DNA of 64,000 nucleotides from Lactococcus ileimucosae (GTDB lineage Bacteria; Bacillota; Bacilli; Lactobacillales; Streptococcaceae): NCBI RefSeq assembly GCF_943193185.1, contig NZ_CALPDE010000004.1, positions 78,803 through 142,802 of the forward strand, read 5' to 3'. The notes under the pieces are model-generated. The model saw only the letters and a program-made list of their open reading frames with translations, was not told the origin of the DNA and did not search any database. The translations under genes and the position numbers were made by a program. This document shows positions 1 through 10,753 of this stretch, piece by piece. The first letter of the stretch is position 1; the number at the start of each line of letters is the position of its first letter.

Positions 1-80
1 TGAATCTCTGAGCGCACAGCTTGCATACGGGCCTCTAGACCTTCGATATCAAATACTTCAAATGATTTTTTCCTAAACAT
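1..80 (-). CDS. DUF1054 (YktB-like) protein, N-terminal fragment cut by window edge
   Basis: Only the first 26 codons are inside the window. The peptide begins MFRKKSFEVFDIEGLEARM, which resembles the start of DUF1054/YktB proteins of Firmicutes, a small family of unknown function. The ATG at 80 follows a GAGGT ribosome binding site and starts 6 bases after the stop of the upstream transporter gene, so the two are probably co-transcribed. The remainder lies beyond the left edge. Family assignment rests on a short stretch. Confidence 0.7.
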   Translation of the reverse strand, partial: MFRKKSFEVFDIEGLEARMQAVRSEI

Positions 81-86
81 ATAACC

Positions 87-1013
87 TCACAAAAATTTTA
101 TACAAACGATACCCGTCAGCATAATCCCAACACCAATAACTTGTGTTAGGCGTAACGGATAAGTACCTGAACGCCACCAGCCGAACTGTTGAACCAACAT
201 TGAACCAACGATTTGCCCTAGAAGAGCCATCATGATACTGAGGCCTGCTCCTATCTTTGGCACTGCCAAAACCGAACCTAAAACGAAGAAAGCCCCCCAG
301 ATACCACCTAACATGTTCCATTTTTTTATCTTTCTTAACTCTACTCTTGTGATAAGACGTCGCTCAGTCAGCAAAGTAATAATAAAAATGGCAATTAAAC
401 CGATAAAAAAGGACATAAAAGAAGCTTGAATAGGCCTCTGCAATAAAAATCCCAGATGGCCGTTAATTGCTTGCTGAATTGCCATAAATGAGCCGGATAT
501 AATTGCCCAGAGTCGCCAGGGCAACAGGTTAGAACTCGGTTCTAACTGTTTTGCTTTGTCATTTAGGCTAGGGAGAACTACGGCAATCAAGAGACCTAAT
601 ATTGTAATAAGAACTCCCAAAACCCGCATCATGCGCAGAGGAATTTGGACTGCATAAAACCAGCCAAAGCTGTCAATAATAACACCTGTCACTATCTGCC
701 CTAAAATAGGGAAAATAACGGTTTGCACAGCGCCTAATCTCGGAAAGAGAAAAACATTAGACGTGACATAGACCGGACCTAGTAAGCCACCAATCCATAT
801 CCAAACTGGATGGGACTGGACAAATTCGGCAGACGGAAACAAGTTCCCCGTTAAAAGTAATGAAGTTGTGCCTAAAAAAACGACCCCAATAATTTGAGAA
901 ATTGTTGATGCCCAAAATGGGGAATTAACATTTTTGCGAAGTTCGGCGTTAATCGGGTTTTGGTTTGCTAGTAAAAAACCCGCAAAAAGTGCTATTCCAA
1001 GATAGACAAACAT
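87..1013 (-). CDS. DMT-family transporter, YdcZ/DUF606 type (two repeats)
   Basis: This 308-residue integral membrane protein has about ten hydrophobic segments in two similar halves. The first half starts near residue 3 with GIALFAGFLLANQNPINAEL; the second repeats the pattern near residue 170 (SGSFMAIQQAINGHLGFLL). Such tandem halves are typical of YdcZ (DUF606) members of the drug/metabolite transporter superfamily, in which single-domain pairs have fused. The substrate cannot be read from the sequence. It is followed after 6 bases by the DUF1054 gene and lies about 140 bases downstream of aroB. Confidence 0.8.
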   Translation of the reverse strand: MFVYLGIALFAGFLLANQNPINAELRKNVNSPFWASTISQIIGVVFLGTTSLLLTGNLFPSAEFVQSHPVWIWIGGLLGPVYVTSNVFLFPRLGAVQTVIFPILGQIVTGVIIDSFGWFYAVQIPLRMMRVLGVLITILGLLIAVVLPSLNDKAKQLEPSSNLLPWRLWAIISGSFMAIQQAINGHLGFLLQRPIQASFMSFFIGLIAIFIITLLTERRLITRVELRKIKKWNMLGGIWGAFFVLGSVLAVPKIGAGLSIMMALLGQIVGSMLVQQFGWWRSGTYPLRLTQVIGVGIMLTGIVCIKFL

Positions 1014-1154
1014 TATAATTTTTTGATTATTTTCTCCATTGTATTCTTATTTATGAGAAACAAGCAGTCTTTATAAGCCCTGTTTCCAAAATCTTGGCGA
1101 AAGATGAGCCTGTATTAACTCTTTTAGTCAATCTTCATCAACAATGCCCACTCT

Positions 1155-2237
1155 TCAGAGACTGTCACTGCCTCCTACCTTTAGGTACTCTCGCATTTCT
1201 TCTAGGCTTATTTCATGGATTGTGGCACGTCCAATTTCTGGCACAAGTATTGTCTTTATTCTATTGCCCCGTGCCTTCTTGTCATGCACGACTATGTCAA
1301 ACAAAGCCGTTTCATCCCAAGGCTGATAAGTTTGAGGAAGTTGAAACTTTTGCAGCATTTCTCTGATTTTTTCTGTCATCCCTTTGGGCATAAGCCCTTT
1401 ACTTTCCGCAACCTTGCTGATTTGGACCATGCCAATAGCAACAGCTTCACCGTGCATAACTTGACCATAGCCCGCCCAAGTTTCTACAGCATGGCCAATG
1501 GTGTGACCAAAATTCAAATATAGCCGCGTTCCTTGGTCAAATTGATCTTCCACTACAAGTTTTCGCTTTACTTCACAGGCTGCATGAATAAAGTATTCTG
1601 CTTCCTGTAATAATTCTTGAGCATTTTTCAACTTGGATAGACGTTGCCACAGCTCCTTATCTGCGATAAGGGCACACTTCACAATTTCCCCGATGCCTTC
1701 ACGGAAGTCTCGAGGGGGTAACGTTTTTAAGACTTCTGGATCAATCAGTACACCATCTGGCTGTGCAAAAGTGCCAATCATGTTTTTCGCATAAGCACTA
1801 TTCACACCAGTTTTTCCACCAATGGAACTGTCAACTTGTGCGGTCAAGCTGGTGGGGATTTGGAGAAAATGAATTCCCCGCATATAAGTACTGGCAGCAA
1901 AAGCAGCTAGATCACCAACAACTCCTCCTCCCAAGGCAATAATGCCGTCTGAACGTGTCAGAGATTGTTCAGCACAAAAGTTCCAAAGTCTTTCTACAGT
2001 AGCTAAGTTTTTGTTCTCCTCCCCTGCTGGAAATTCAAAAGTAAAAACCTCAAAACCCTCGCGCTCCAAATGGGTTCTTACCCCAGTACCATAGAGCGCA
2101 TTCACATTATTATCTGTCACGAGGACAATCTTTTGCTTCTTCCAAAGACTGCTGACCCAGTTTCCGACAGAGGATAAACTGCCTTTTTCGATAAGAATGT
2201 CATAAGGATTTCGTGGAAAATCAACTTTTAATCTCAT
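1155..2237 (-). CDS. aroB: 3-dehydroquinate synthase
   Basis: AroB converts DAHP to 3-dehydroquinate, the second step of the shikimate pathway, using NAD and a divalent metal. The 360-residue length is normal. The nucleotide-binding region [19 protein letters not shown] is followed by [20 protein letters not shown], and metal-ligand histidines lie in [10 protein letters not shown] and [10 protein letters not shown]. The start ATG lies inside the 3' end of aroE (17-base overlap), preceded by GGAGG, so the two genes are translationally linked. Cytoplasmic; high confidence. Confidence 0.96.
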   Translation of the reverse strand: MRLKVDFPRNPYDILIEKGSLSSVGNWVSSLWKKQKIVLVTDNNVNALYGTGVRTHLEREGFEVFTFEFPAGEENKNLATVERLWNFCAEQSLTRSDGIIALGGGVVGDLAAFAASTYMRGIHFLQIPTSLTAQVDSSIGGKTGVNSAYAKNMIGTFAQPDGVLIDPEVLKTLPPRDFREGIGEIVKCALIADKELWQRLSKLKNAQELLQEAEYFIHAACEVKRKLVVEDQFDQGTRLYLNFGHTIGHAVETWAGYGQVMHGEAVAIGMVQISKVAESKGLMPKGMTEKIREMLQKFQLPQTYQPWDETALFDIVVHDKKARGNRIKTILVPEIGRATIHEISLEEMREYLKVGGSDSL

Positions 2238-3087
2238 TTTTTTCCTCCAATTCCTGTCCTATCTGCCCAATAGGCATTTTCTTTCCTGTCCATAATTCAA
2301 AAGAAACTGCTGCTTGATGAAGAAGCATTCCCAAGCCATTTTTCGTTTGGTTACCCTGTGCTTCTGCCCATTTCATCAGGGGCGTTTCCTGTAGCTTGTA
2401 AATCGTATCCACCACTAATAGGTGAGGAGGGAGACTGATAGAAGACGAGATAGGCATTGCTTTGTCTAACATACCGACTGGTGTTGCATTGACCAATAAA
2501 TCTGCTTCAGTAATTTCACATTGCAGACGTGAGGTATCGGCCAAGTCAAAAACGCTGATTATACTTTGTGTTTGGGTTGCTATTTTTTCCAAGCGCTGCT
2601 CCAAAGTCTTATAAGAACTGGACCGCCTAGCAAAAACAGTGATTTCTCGCATCCCGAGTAGAAGGGCTTGAACAATAATGGCAAGGGCAGCGCCACCACC
2701 ACCTATAATTACCATTTTTTTGTCCTTAGGCTCAAAACTTAAGGCATTAAAAAATCCTATACCATCCGTATTATAACCCACCAGCTTCCCGCTGTGATTG
2801 ACAACAGTATTCACAGCGCCCATCAGGCGTGCTTCCTCCGATAAATCATCTAAAAACTCGATTAGCTTATGCTTATAGGGCATCGAGATGTTGAGACCGT
2901 ACATGTCCAAAGTTCTAATATTATTTACCGTCTGGCCTAAATATTTCTCATCTTTAAGCTCCCAAGCCAGATATACACCATTTTCGTTCACAAGTTCAAA
3001 TGCACGATTATGGATAAAGGGTGAGAAGCTGTGTTTGATCGGATAGGCTAAAACTGCCGCCATCCTCGTGTATCCATTTATCTCCAT
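2221..3087 (-). CDS. aroE: Shikimate dehydrogenase
   Basis: AroE reduces 3-dehydroshikimate to shikimate with NADPH. At 288 residues the protein has normal length. The N-terminal substrate site shows [16 protein letters not shown] with the Ser pair that binds shikimate and [10 protein letters not shown] with the catalytic Lys. The NADP-binding loop is GGGGAALAI near residue 129, and NTDGIGF and NATPVGM are also typical. It overlaps aroB by 17 bases, so both are probably made from one transcript starting upstream of 3087. Confidence 0.95.
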   Translation of the reverse strand: MEINGYTRMAAVLAYPIKHSFSPFIHNRAFELVNENGVYLAWELKDEKYLGQTVNNIRTLDMYGLNISMPYKHKLIEFLDDLSEEARLMGAVNTVVNHSGKLVGYNTDGIGFFNALSFEPKDKKMVIIGGGGAALAIIVQALLLGMREITVFARRSSSYKTLEQRLEKIATQTQSIISVFDLADTSRLQCEITEADLLVNATPVGMLDKAMPISSSISLPPHLLVVDTIYKLQETPLMKWAEAQGNQTKNGLGMLLHQAAVSFELWTGKKMPIGQIGQELEEKNEIKS

Positions 3088-3173
3088 ATTTTACCTGTAT
3101 CTCTTTTTCGTTTTGCCCAATTGCTTTTTAATATAAAAAATAGTATTAGATAACCAATACTATTATAACTTAT

Positions 3174-3830
3174 TTATACTGCTTTGCGTCCTGTGAAAAA
3201 TCGTTTTGCCACACCAATCATTGCCGGAAGTAAGGATACAGCAACGATAGTTAACATGACCAATTCAAAATTTTTCTTAATAAAGGGAACTTGTCCAAAA
3301 AGGAAACCAGCGCCTAAAGCAACAATCACCCAAGAAAATCCACCTAAGAAATTATAGAGGACGAATTTTTTATGTGGCATACGACTGGTTCCTGCTGTGA
3401 AGGGAACTACTGTACGAATGATAGGCATAAAGCGCCCAAGGAAGATTGCCCAAGAACCCCATTTGGCAAAGAATTGCTCTGCTTCTTCAATATATTCTGC
3501 TTTTAAAAATCTGGATAAGTTTTTGTGTTTGGGAATAACATCTCCAAACCTGCGCCCAATTTCATAGTTAAGAAGATTTGCGAGAAAAGCCAAAGTGCCC
3601 ATCGTTATAATTAAAAAGGGCATTGATAATTTATTTGGATATAAGGCCGCCATAGAGCCAACAAAAAAGAGAATTGAATCACCTGGTAAAAACGGAAAAA
3701 TTACTAATCCTGTTTCGACAAAGATAATAGCACCCAAAAGTACATAACCCCAGATGTGAGCCCCGGGCGTATTCAGAAAACTGGAAATCCAATCGTTGAA
3801 AAAGCCAAATATTGAAAGTGTGACAAACAT
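3174..3830 (-). CDS. DedA-family membrane protein
   Basis: The 218-residue protein has about five membrane segments and the hallmarks of the DedA/SNARE-associated family: FLPGDSILFFVGS near residue 47 and GRFMPIIRTVVPFTAG near residue 132, carrying the conserved Arg and Pro residues of the re-entrant loops. DedA proteins support envelope homeostasis and some are thought to flip undecaprenyl phosphate or phospholipids; the role here is unknown. It stands alone, divergent from glnP. Confidence 0.88.
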   Translation of the reverse strand: MFVTLSIFGFFNDWISSFLNTPGAHIWGYVLLGAIIFVETGLVIFPFLPGDSILFFVGSMAALYPNKLSMPFLIITMGTLAFLANLLNYEIGRRFGDVIPKHKNLSRFLKAEYIEEAEQFFAKWGSWAIFLGRFMPIIRTVVPFTAGTSRMPHKKFVLYNFLGGFSWVIVALGAGFLFGQVPFIKKNFELVMLTIVAVSLLPAMIGVAKRFFTGRKAV

Positions 3831-4007
3831 GTTTAAAATCTTCTTTCTGTTAAAGTGTTACCGCATTTTTAATTTTACACTAAAAAATCCCCTTTATCAA
3901 ATTCTCCCTTGTGTACTTTTATAGAAAAAATTATAAATTTCATTTCTTAAGCTTTTTGCATGTCATGTTTTATAACACGGATTATTTTTTTCAAGCCTAA
4001 TTTGTGG

Positions 4008-4013
4008 TATACT
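4008..4013 (+). promoter_or_regulatory. Extended -10 promoter of glnPQ
   Basis: TGGTATACT is an extended -10 box about 55 bases before the glnP start; the -35 region is a poor T-run. The assignment is by eye. Confidence 0.55.
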
Positions 4014-4066
4014 GGCATGTGTATGATTTGTTTATATAATTAATGAAACTTAGGAGAAATAATGAA

Positions 4067-6211
4067 ATGAAGAAATTATTCTTTACATTATCTTTAATAT
4101 TCGCCACGCTTACTGGAATGTTCTTTGTGACTGCTGATAAGGCCAGTGCTCAGGAAACCGTGCGTGTCGCAAGTGATAATGCTTACGCCCCTTTTGAATT
4201 TCAAGATTCAAATAAAAACTGGGTAGGTATCGATGTAGATATCATGAAAGAAGTTGCAAAAATCAATGATTGGAAGCTCGAAATGACCTTCCCCGGCTTT
4301 GATGCTGCTCTTCAAAATTTAAAGGCTGGAAAAGCCGATGCCGTTATTGCAGGGATGTCAATCACTGATGAACGTAAGAAAATTTTTGATTTTTCTGAGC
4401 CTTATTATACCTCGGCTATTACTTTGGCTACAACAAAAGCTTCTACGCTTAAGAGCTATGATGAACTTAAAGGCAAGGCTGTCGGTGCTAAAAAAGGAAC
4501 AGCTGCTTATGATTGGTTGCTAAAGAATCAAGATAAATATGGCTACACCATCAAGACTTATCCTGATGGTGTACACATGTTTTCATCACTGGCTTCAGGA
4601 AATATCGTTGGTGCCATGGATGAAGCTCCTGTCATTTCTTATGCCATCAGCCAAGGGCAAGATTTGGCCATTAATCTCCCTTCTTTCTCCCTTCCGGGAG
4701 GCTACGGTTTTGCTGTGATGAAGGGTGAAAACTCAAAATTAATTGATGGCTTCAATAAGGCTCTCACTCAAATGAAAGCTAACGGCACTTATGATAAGAT
4801 CGTTCAGAAGTATACGAGCGGTAAAAAGGCCGTGCCTAAAAAAGACGTTTACACTATCGCCTCCGACAATAGCTTCGCACCTTTCGAATTCCAAAATACG
4901 GATAAAAAATTCACCGGAATTGACGTTGACCTGCTCAACGCGATTGCTGAACAACAAGGTTTTAAAATCAAATGGAATCACGTTGGTTTCCAACCTGCCG
5001 TAGATGCTGTCCAAGCTGGACATGCAGATGCAATGATAGCTGGTATGTCTATCACTGATGCACGTAAAAAAGTCTTTGATTTTAGTGATCCTTACTTTGA
5101 CTCCAATCTGACTCTCGCTGTTTCTAAATCTAACGACGATATTAAAACATGGGAAGATTTGAAAGGAAAACAAGTAGGGGCAAAAAATGGTACAGCCTCT
5201 TATGACTACCTCACTAAAAATGAAAGCAAATACGGCTATACTCTAAAAACCTTTACTGATGCAACTTCAATGTACTCCTCATTGAAGAACGGTTCAATAC
5301 AGGCCTTTATGGATGACGAACCCGTAGTTAAATATGCCATCAAGCAAGGGCAGGAATTTAAAACACCTTTTGAAGGTATCCCAACTGGTCAATATGGCTT
5401 TGCTGTGAAAAAAGGAACAGATCCTGAGTTGATCGAAATGTTTAACAATGGTCTCTCTTCACTACGTGCTAGCGGAAAATACCAAGAAATTCTTGACAAA
5501 TATCTGACTTCAAAAGCAGAGACAGCACCTGAGTCGGATACAGAAAGTACAATGTTTGGTATCTTGAAAAACAACTGGAAACAGCTGGCCAAAGGACTCT
5601 GGATTACGATTCAACTTGCTCTAGTTTCCTTTGTTTTGGCTATGATTGTAGGTATCATCTTTGGGCTTTTCTCAGCCAGTCCTTCATCAGTTTTGCGTAC
5701 TATTTCACGTATTTACGTTGACCTTAATCGTTCCATTCCTCTCTTAGTATTGACTATCTTCATTTTCTATGGTATTCCAAACATGTTGCAACTCCTCACA
5801 GGTCATCAAAGTCCTCTGAATGAGTTCACTGCTGGTGTTATTGCCTTAACACTTAATGAGTCAGCCTATATTGCTGAAATCGTTCGTGGGGGAATTGCTG
5901 CTGTTCCTGCTGGACAAATGGAAGCCAGCCGTTCACTCGGAATTCCTTATGTGAAGACAATGCAAAAAGTAATCTTGCCACAGGCTGTTAAGATTACAAT
6001 TCCGAGCTTGATTAACCAATTTATTATCACGCTTAAAGATACAACCTTGGTATCTGTTATCGGATTAGTCGAGCTCTTACAAGCTGGTCAAATCATCGTT
6101 GCACGTAATTTCCAAGCTTTCCGCGTTTATGGTTTGATTGGTTTGATATACATGATTGTTCTGCTTCTTTTGATGTGGGCTGGACGTCGCATTGAACAAA
6201 AAATGAAATAA
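4067..6211 (+). CDS. glnP: Glutamine ABC transporter, two substrate-binding domains fused to permease
   Basis: The product combines a signal peptide ([20 protein letters not shown]), two tandem type-3 solute-binding domains (about residues 30-255 and 262-480, each with the [11 protein letters not shown] or [11 protein letters not shown] opening and [12 protein letters not shown]), and a permease domain of about 215 residues with the EAA-type loop [17 protein letters not shown]. This is the layout of Lactococcus GlnP, which imports glutamine, glutamate and, with lower affinity, asparagine. The start at 4067 gives 714 residues, close to the known protein, and lies 10 bases after AGGAG. An in-frame extension to 4043 has no ribosome binding site. 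Confidence 0.95.
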   Translation: MKKLFFTLSLIFATLTGMFFVTADKASAQETVRVASDNAYAPFEFQDSNKNWVGIDVDIMKEVAKINDWKLEMTFPGFDAALQNLKAGKADAVIAGMSITDERKKIFDFSEPYYTSAITLATTKASTLKSYDELKGKAVGAKKGTAAYDWLLKNQDKYGYTIKTYPDGVHMFSSLASGNIVGAMDEAPVISYAISQGQDLAINLPSFSLPGGYGFAVMKGENSKLIDGFNKALTQMKANGTYDKIVQKYTSGKKAVPKKDVYTIASDNSFAPFEFQNTDKKFTGIDVDLLNAIAEQQGFKIKWNHVGFQPAVDAVQAGHADAMIAGMSITDARKKVFDFSDPYFDSNLTLAVSKSNDDIKTWEDLKGKQVGAKNGTASYDYLTKNESKYGYTLKTFTDATSMYSSLKNGSIQAFMDDEPVVKYAIKQGQEFKTPFEGIPTGQYGFAVKKGTDPELIEMFNNGLSSLRASGKYQEILDKYLTSKAETAPESDTESTMFGILKNNWKQLAKGLWITIQLALVSFVLAMIVGIIFGLFSASPSSVLRTISRIYVDLNRSIPLLVLTIFIFYGIPNMLQLLTGHQSPLNEFTAGVIALTLNESAYIAEIVRGGIAAVPAGQMEASRSLGIPYVKTMQKVILPQAVKITIPSLINQFIITLKDTTLVSVIGLVELLQAGQIIVARNFQAFRVYGLIGLIYMIVLLLLMWAGRRIEQKMK

Positions 6212-6224
6212 GGAGATTAAAGAT

Positions 6225-6962
6225 ATGTCTGTACAAATCGAAGTCACTGATCTTCACAAAACATATGGTAAAAACGAGGTCCTCAAAGGAATCTCTGCAA
6301 AATTCAATAAGGGGGATGTTGTTTGTATCATAGGTCCTTCAGGTTCTGGTAAATCAACTTTTCTGCGCACATTGAATGGCTTAGAAAGTGCCACCAGTGG
6401 TGATGTTATTATCAACGGCTACAACCTCACGGATAAAAACACAGATATCAACTTGGTTCGTCAACATGTCGGAATGGTTTTCCAACATTTCAATCTTTTC
6501 CCTAATATGACTGTTTTGGAAAATATCATGTACGCGCCCGTTGAGCTTAAGAAACTAACAAAAGACGAAGCCAAAGAAAAAGCACTTCATTTGCTCGAAG
6601 CAGTTGGTTTAGAAGAGAAGAAAGATACCATGCCCGAGATGCTCTCAGGAGGGCAGAAACAGCGTGTTGCTATCGCTCGTGCCTTGGCTATGGATCCTGA
6701 CGTCATGCTCTTTGATGAGCCAACTTCTGCCTTGGACCCTGAAATGGTTGGAGATGTTCTTGATCTTATGCGCCGTATCGCTGACGATGGTATGACAATG
6801 CTTATCGTGACACACGAAATGGGGTTTGCACGCAAAGTTGCCAATCGTGTCATGTTCACAGATTCTGGTGTTATCCTTGAAGATGGTAAACCAGAGGATA
6901 TTTTTGACAATCCACAGCACCCACGTTTACAAGACTTCTTGTCAAAAGTCTTGAACGTTTAA
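6225..6962 (+). CDS. glnQ: Glutamine ABC transporter ATP-binding protein
   Basis: A 245-residue ATPase of the polar amino-acid importer class. Walker A is GPSGSGKST, the signature is [15 protein letters not shown] and Walker B is [13 protein letters not shown], followed by the switch His in IVTHEMGFA. It starts 13 bases after glnP behind AAGGAG and is its energising subunit on the inner face of the membrane. A strong terminator follows. Confidence 0.95.
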   Translation: MSVQIEVTDLHKTYGKNEVLKGISAKFNKGDVVCIIGPSGSGKSTFLRTLNGLESATSGDVIINGYNLTDKNTDINLVRQHVGMVFQHFNLFPNMTVLENIMYAPVELKKLTKDEAKEKALHLLEAVGLEEKKDTMPEMLSGGQKQRVAIARALAMDPDVMLFDEPTSALDPEMVGDVLDLMRRIADDGMTMLIVTHEMGFARKVANRVMFTDSGVILEDGKPEDIFDNPQHPRLQDFLSKVLNV

Positions 6963-6967
6963 AAATA

Positions 6968-7000
6968 AAAAACGGTTTTCTTTTAAGGAGAACCGTTTTT
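6968..7000 (+). terminator. Terminator of glnPQ
   Basis: An inverted repeat with 13-base arms (6968-6980 and 6988-7000, one G-U pair) and a 7-base loop runs into a T-tract, 6 bases after the glnQ stop. Confidence 0.9.
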
Positions 7001-7050
7001 CTCTTAGCTTAAAGGGACTAAAAAAGAGGGAGATAAGGGTCTTAAAGATA

Positions 7051-7097
7051 AAAAAAGTTCAATCACGTGCATAAGAACGCTATGATTGAGCTTTTTT
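7051..7097 (-). terminator. Terminator of murD-murG-divIB
   Basis: Arms 7051-7065 and 7083-7097 pair over 15 bases with one wobble and have runs of A and T at both ends, so the hairpin could act in both directions. It ends the minus-strand cell-wall operon. Confidence 0.85.
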
Positions 7098-7142
7098 CGT
7101 TTTTGACTAAAATCAATATTTTTCTTTTTTTCTCCAATCTCT

Positions 7143-8174
7143 TTACTGAGCTGTAGTTTCAGCAGTATCCTCTGAGTCCTTTTTCTCTCCCTCAGGATTT
7201 TTCAAATCATTGAGATACTCTTCCTTAGATTTGGCGTATATCCCAGCCTCCATATCAATCACTTGAGGAGGTGTAAGCTGACTAGCAACGCTTGGATAGT
7301 AGGGCATCTTTTCTGCTATTTGACTCAAGGAAACACGCACCTGGTTACCGTCAGACATCTCTAAGGCAAGGAAATCACTTGTTGCTTTAGTCGGCGCTTT
7401 GCTGACCGTAGTAATGAGACTGCGAACTTCGGGTTTCAATTTCATATAAGCTGTAACAAATTTTTCTGTCTCTTGATCTGAAAAACTTTTAAGCAAAGGG
7501 TGGTTTGAAAGCTGATCACTTGGAATCTCTTCATCTCTCAGAATATACCCGCTTTCTAAAACTTGATAATTCTTTCCTTTCTGTTCAACATAAGCCACTG
7601 TCTGAAACTCAGTTACCCTGGCTTCAACATGATTAGGAAAACTAACTTGTATCTCTACTGCTTTCACACGTGGGAATTCTTGGACAATACTGTTCTCAAT
7701 TCCTCGGCGATTTCTAATAACACCGTAAATTCTATCCGTTGGTTTTAATTTCGAAGCTTTTACTATTGCTTCAAAAGATTCGTGTTGATTTCCGGAGACA
7801 GTAAACTTACCAATCTTACTTATTGGTGATACAGCATAAACAGAAACAATAAAAAGTAAGACAGCCACTAATAGCAAGGGCCACATTTTTTTAAAAACTT
7901 CAAAGCTGCCTTCAAAAAAAGAGGGTTTCATTTCTTCTTCAGCAGTTTCAGAAAAATCTTCTGAGTAAGTCATTACTGAGTTATCCCCGTCTTCAACATA
8001 CTGGGCCTCTGAATCTTGACCTGTGTCTTCTTGATTTTTAGCTGTATCGTCTTCTTTATTCTTCAAAAACTTCCGTTTTTTAGGCTCCTCAGACTTCTCT
8101 TGATTTTCAGCAGCTTTACGGCGCTGATATTCCAGATGTTTCTTTTGCCAAGGCGTAAGGTTTTCTTCACTCAT
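7143..8174 (-). CDS. divIB: Cell division protein DivIB/FtsQ
   Basis: DivIB is a bitopic divisome protein that holds the DivIC-FtsL complex at the septum. The 343 residues comprise a long charged cytoplasmic tail (1-95), one membrane segment (MWPLLLVAVLLFIVSVYAV), a POTRA domain starting ISKIGKFTVSGNQHES, and a beta domain with an acidic, low-complexity tail. The start overlaps the murG stop as TAATG. The position after murD and murG is the usual one in lactococci and streptococci. Confidence 0.93.
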   Translation of the reverse strand: MSEENLTPWQKKHLEYQRRKAAENQEKSEEPKKRKFLKNKEDDTAKNQEDTGQDSEAQYVEDGDNSVMTYSEDFSETAEEEMKPSFFEGSFEVFKKMWPLLLVAVLLFIVSVYAVSPISKIGKFTVSGNQHESFEAIVKASKLKPTDRIYGVIRNRRGIENSIVQEFPRVKAVEIQVSFPNHVEARVTEFQTVAYVEQKGKNYQVLESGYILRDEEIPSDQLSNHPLLKSFSDQETEKFVTAYMKLKPEVRSLITTVSKAPTKATSDFLALEMSDGNQVRVSLSQIAEKMPYYPSVASQLTPPQVIDMEAGIYAKSKEEYLNDLKNPEGEKKDSEDTAETTAQ

Positions 8175-9268
8175 TATTTTTCAATTTCTTTCACAAGTTT
8201 GTAAAGTCGGTCGCTTGCATCAGGAACTCCTGCTTTTTTACTGGCTTCCGACATGGCTTGATAGAGACTTTCATCAGAAAATATTTCCGAAATGTTTTCC
8301 AGCATTGTGTCAGCTGTAAGCTCTGCATCTCTAATCATCTTGGCAGCCCCAATATCAACAAGTGCCTGAGCATTTTTCGTTTGGTGGTCTGCCGTCACAT
8401 TTGGACTCGGCACAAAGATAGTCGGAAGACCAAGTGCTGTAATTTCCGCAATCGTTGTTGCTCCCGCACGGCACAAAATTAAATCTGATGATGCCAGCAC
8501 TTCAAGCATGTTTGAAATGTAAGGGCGAATCGCAATGTTTGCATTTTCTTTATATTTAGCAAATTCTGCATAATCTTCATCATAGTAAATCTGTCCTGAA
8601 GCGTATACAAGCTGATAGTCTTTTTCTGTAAACTTAGGAAGGGCGGCTTTCACAGCTTCATTGATGGTTTGTGCACCACGTGAACCTCCAAAAATCACCA
8701 CTGTTTTTTTATCCTTTCTGAGCTTATACTCTGTTTCCAAAATATCTGTTGCTTCTAGACTGGCAACTTCCTGTGCACGAGGATTCCCAGTAAAAACGGT
8801 TTTTTCCTCTGGAAAGTAGGGTTTAGCCGCTTCAAAGGCCACCGCAACCTTATCTACGTACTTGCTCAAAAACTTATTTGTTATTCCTGGAATAGAATTC
8901 TGTTCATGCACAAGCGTTGGAATCTTAAGCTTGGCTGCAGCATAAAGAACAGGACCCGCGACATATCCTCCTGTACCAATCACCACATCTGGTTCAAAGT
9001 CTTTAATAAGCTTCTTGGCATCTGAGGTAGACTTCAAAAATTTATAAAGGGTCTTAAAATTGCTAAGGGAAAAGCTACGGCGGAAGCCTTGTACATCTAC
9101 TGTCTTAAAGTTGATACCAGCCGCAGGTACAATTTTGCTTTCTAATCCCCGTTCTGTCCCAACATAAAGGATATCCGACTCTGGCTCAATCGTTTTTAGA
9201 TGATTGATAAAAGCCAAAGCTGGATAGATATGCCCGCCTGTACCGCCTCCAGTTACAATAATTCTCAT
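8174..9268 (-). CDS. murG: UDP-GlcNAc:lipid I N-acetylglucosaminyltransferase
   Basis: MurG adds GlcNAc to lipid I to give lipid II at the inner face of the membrane. The 364-residue protein shows the N-terminal glycine loop GGGTGGHIYPALA, the second loop GGYVAGPV, and the C-terminal donor site GGSRGAQTIN and LCRAGATTIAEITALG with the conserved acidic residue. It starts one base after the murD stop. Confidence 0.96.
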   Translation of the reverse strand: MRIIVTGGGTGGHIYPALAFINHLKTIEPESDILYVGTERGLESKIVPAAGINFKTVDVQGFRRSFSLSNFKTLYKFLKSTSDAKKLIKDFEPDVVIGTGGYVAGPVLYAAAKLKIPTLVHEQNSIPGITNKFLSKYVDKVAVAFEAAKPYFPEEKTVFTGNPRAQEVASLEATDILETEYKLRKDKKTVVIFGGSRGAQTINEAVKAALPKFTEKDYQLVYASGQIYYDEDYAEFAKYKENANIAIRPYISNMLEVLASSDLILCRAGATTIAEITALGLPTIFVPSPNVTADHQTKNAQALVDIGAAKMIRDAELTADTMLENISEIFSDESLYQAMSEASKKAGVPDASDRLYKLVKEIEK

Positions 9269-9269
9269 C

Positions 9270-10631
9270 TTATTTCAGTTCACCTTTCAATTCTTCAAAA
9301 GCTTTGATAAACATGTCTCCACGTTCTTCAAAGGTCTTGTATTGATCCCAGCTGGCACAAGCGGGGCTAAGTAAAATTGTATCGCCGGCTGTTGACTTCT
9401 CAAAAATTTCTTTAAGTGCAGTCGCAACATTTTTACTGTGGACTGTTGGAATGTGCAACTGATCCGCAAGCTTTTGAAGTTTAGGGGCAGTTTCTCCAAA
9501 CACAGCCATTCCTTTAATGCCGGAAAGAGCAGTCACCAACTCGTCAAAGTCGTTTCCCCTATCTAGTCCGCCTGCTAAAAGCCACAGTTTACTGTTTTCA
9601 AAACCAGAAAGTGCCCGTTTGGTTGCCAAGATGTTTGTGGCTTTACTGTCATTATAAACTTTACGTCCAGCAATTTCGCCCAAGTATTGCAAACGGTGCT
9701 TAACACCCGAAAAGCGCGTTAACACTTTAATGATGGCTTGATTTTTAACACCTGATAGTTTGGCAACAGCTATTGCTGCCAGAGCATTCTCTAGATTATG
9801 TTCACCTGGTAGAGACAAAGCTGCAGTTTCCATAATGAATTCATCTCGAAAATACAGTTTACCTTCCAAAGAATAAGCACCATCCACTTTCTGATCCGTA
9901 GCAAAAGCTACGACCTGAGCAGCAGTATGTGCCGCCAAAGCGCGGCACTTCTCTTGATTAAAGTTAAGTACCAAATACTCGTCAGCAGTCAAATTTTCTT
10001 GAATACGCCATTTGGCTGCTTCATAGGCTTCCTGTGAACCATGATAGTCTAAATGTGACGAGAAAATATTTGTAATCAGAGCAATCTTTGGCTTAAAGTC
10101 AATGATTCCCATCAGTTGGAAACTTGAAAGCTCCATGACAAGCGTGTCTTCTGCAGTAGCTGTAGTGGCTACCGCCGAAGCAGGGAAGCCAATGTTTCCA
10201 GCTAATTTTGCCGACCGCCCATCAGCATTTAAAATCTCCGCGATGAGCGTTGTTGTCGTTGTTTTCCCATTTGTCCCTGTGATACCGATAATTGGCGCCT
10301 CGGAGACAAGGTAAGCCAGCTCAACTTCTGTTAGGACAGGAATTTTTTTGGCTAAGGCTCTTTTAACCATTGGATTATCGTAGCGAATGCCTGGGTTTTT
10401 CACCATATAAGCAAAACCTTCGTCCAAAAGTTCAAGAGGATGATCCCCGCAAATGACTTGGATGCCTTCTTTCAACAAGGCTTGGGCTGCTGGATTTTCA
10501 TCAAAAGCTTTTCCGTCATTTACAGTAACTAAAGCCCCTAATGAATGAAGTAAACGTGCGGCAGCCTCTCCAGACTTTGCCAGTCCAAGGATGAGCACTT
10601 TTTTTTGTTCAAAAGTTGTGATTTTTTTCAT
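9270..10631 (-). CDS. murD: UDP-N-acetylmuramoyl-L-alanine:D-glutamate ligase
   Basis: MurD adds D-glutamate to UDP-MurNAc-L-Ala in peptidoglycan precursor synthesis. The 453 residues include the Rossmann start [17 protein letters not shown], the ATP loop [12 protein letters not shown], the central [14 protein letters not shown] and the C-terminal YNDSKATN and [19 protein letters not shown] motifs. It is the first gene of murD-murG-divIB. Confidence 0.96.
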   Translation of the reverse strand: MKKITTFEQKKVLILGLAKSGEAAARLLHSLGALVTVNDGKAFDENPAAQALLKEGIQVICGDHPLELLDEGFAYMVKNPGIRYDNPMVKRALAKKIPVLTEVELAYLVSEAPIIGITGTNGKTTTTTLIAEILNADGRSAKLAGNIGFPASAVATTATAEDTLVMELSSFQLMGIIDFKPKIALITNIFSSHLDYHGSQEAYEAAKWRIQENLTADEYLVLNFNQEKCRALAAHTAAQVVAFATDQKVDGAYSLEGKLYFRDEFIMETAALSLPGEHNLENALAAIAVAKLSGVKNQAIIKVLTRFSGVKHRLQYLGEIAGRKVYNDSKATNILATKRALSGFENSKLWLLAGGLDRGNDFDELVTALSGIKGMAVFGETAPKLQKLADQLHIPTVHSKNVATALKEIFEKSTAGDTILLSPACASWDQYKTFEERGDMFIKAFEELKGELK

Positions 10632-10715
10632 TGTCCCTATTCTTTCTACGTCCCTCTATTTTACCGCTATTTACCTATTTTTTCAATATAGAGTTTGAAT
10701 GACGAAAGTGGCACT

Positions 10716-10751
10716 AAAAAAGCAGAAAGCATTTTCGCTTTCTGCTTTTTT
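10716..10751. terminator. Bidirectional terminator near murD and the lysine-type ABC operon
   Basis: Perfect 15-base arms (10716-10730 and 10737-10751) flank a 6-base loop, with A- and T-runs at the ends. It lies 2 bases past the stop of the ABC ATPase gene and so terminates that minus-strand operon just before murD. Confidence 0.9.
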
Positions 10752-10753
10752 GT

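Noticed and set aside
5100..5173. Long minus-strand frame (4739-5173) inside glnP
   Set aside because: Shadow of the well-supported glnP coding frame.
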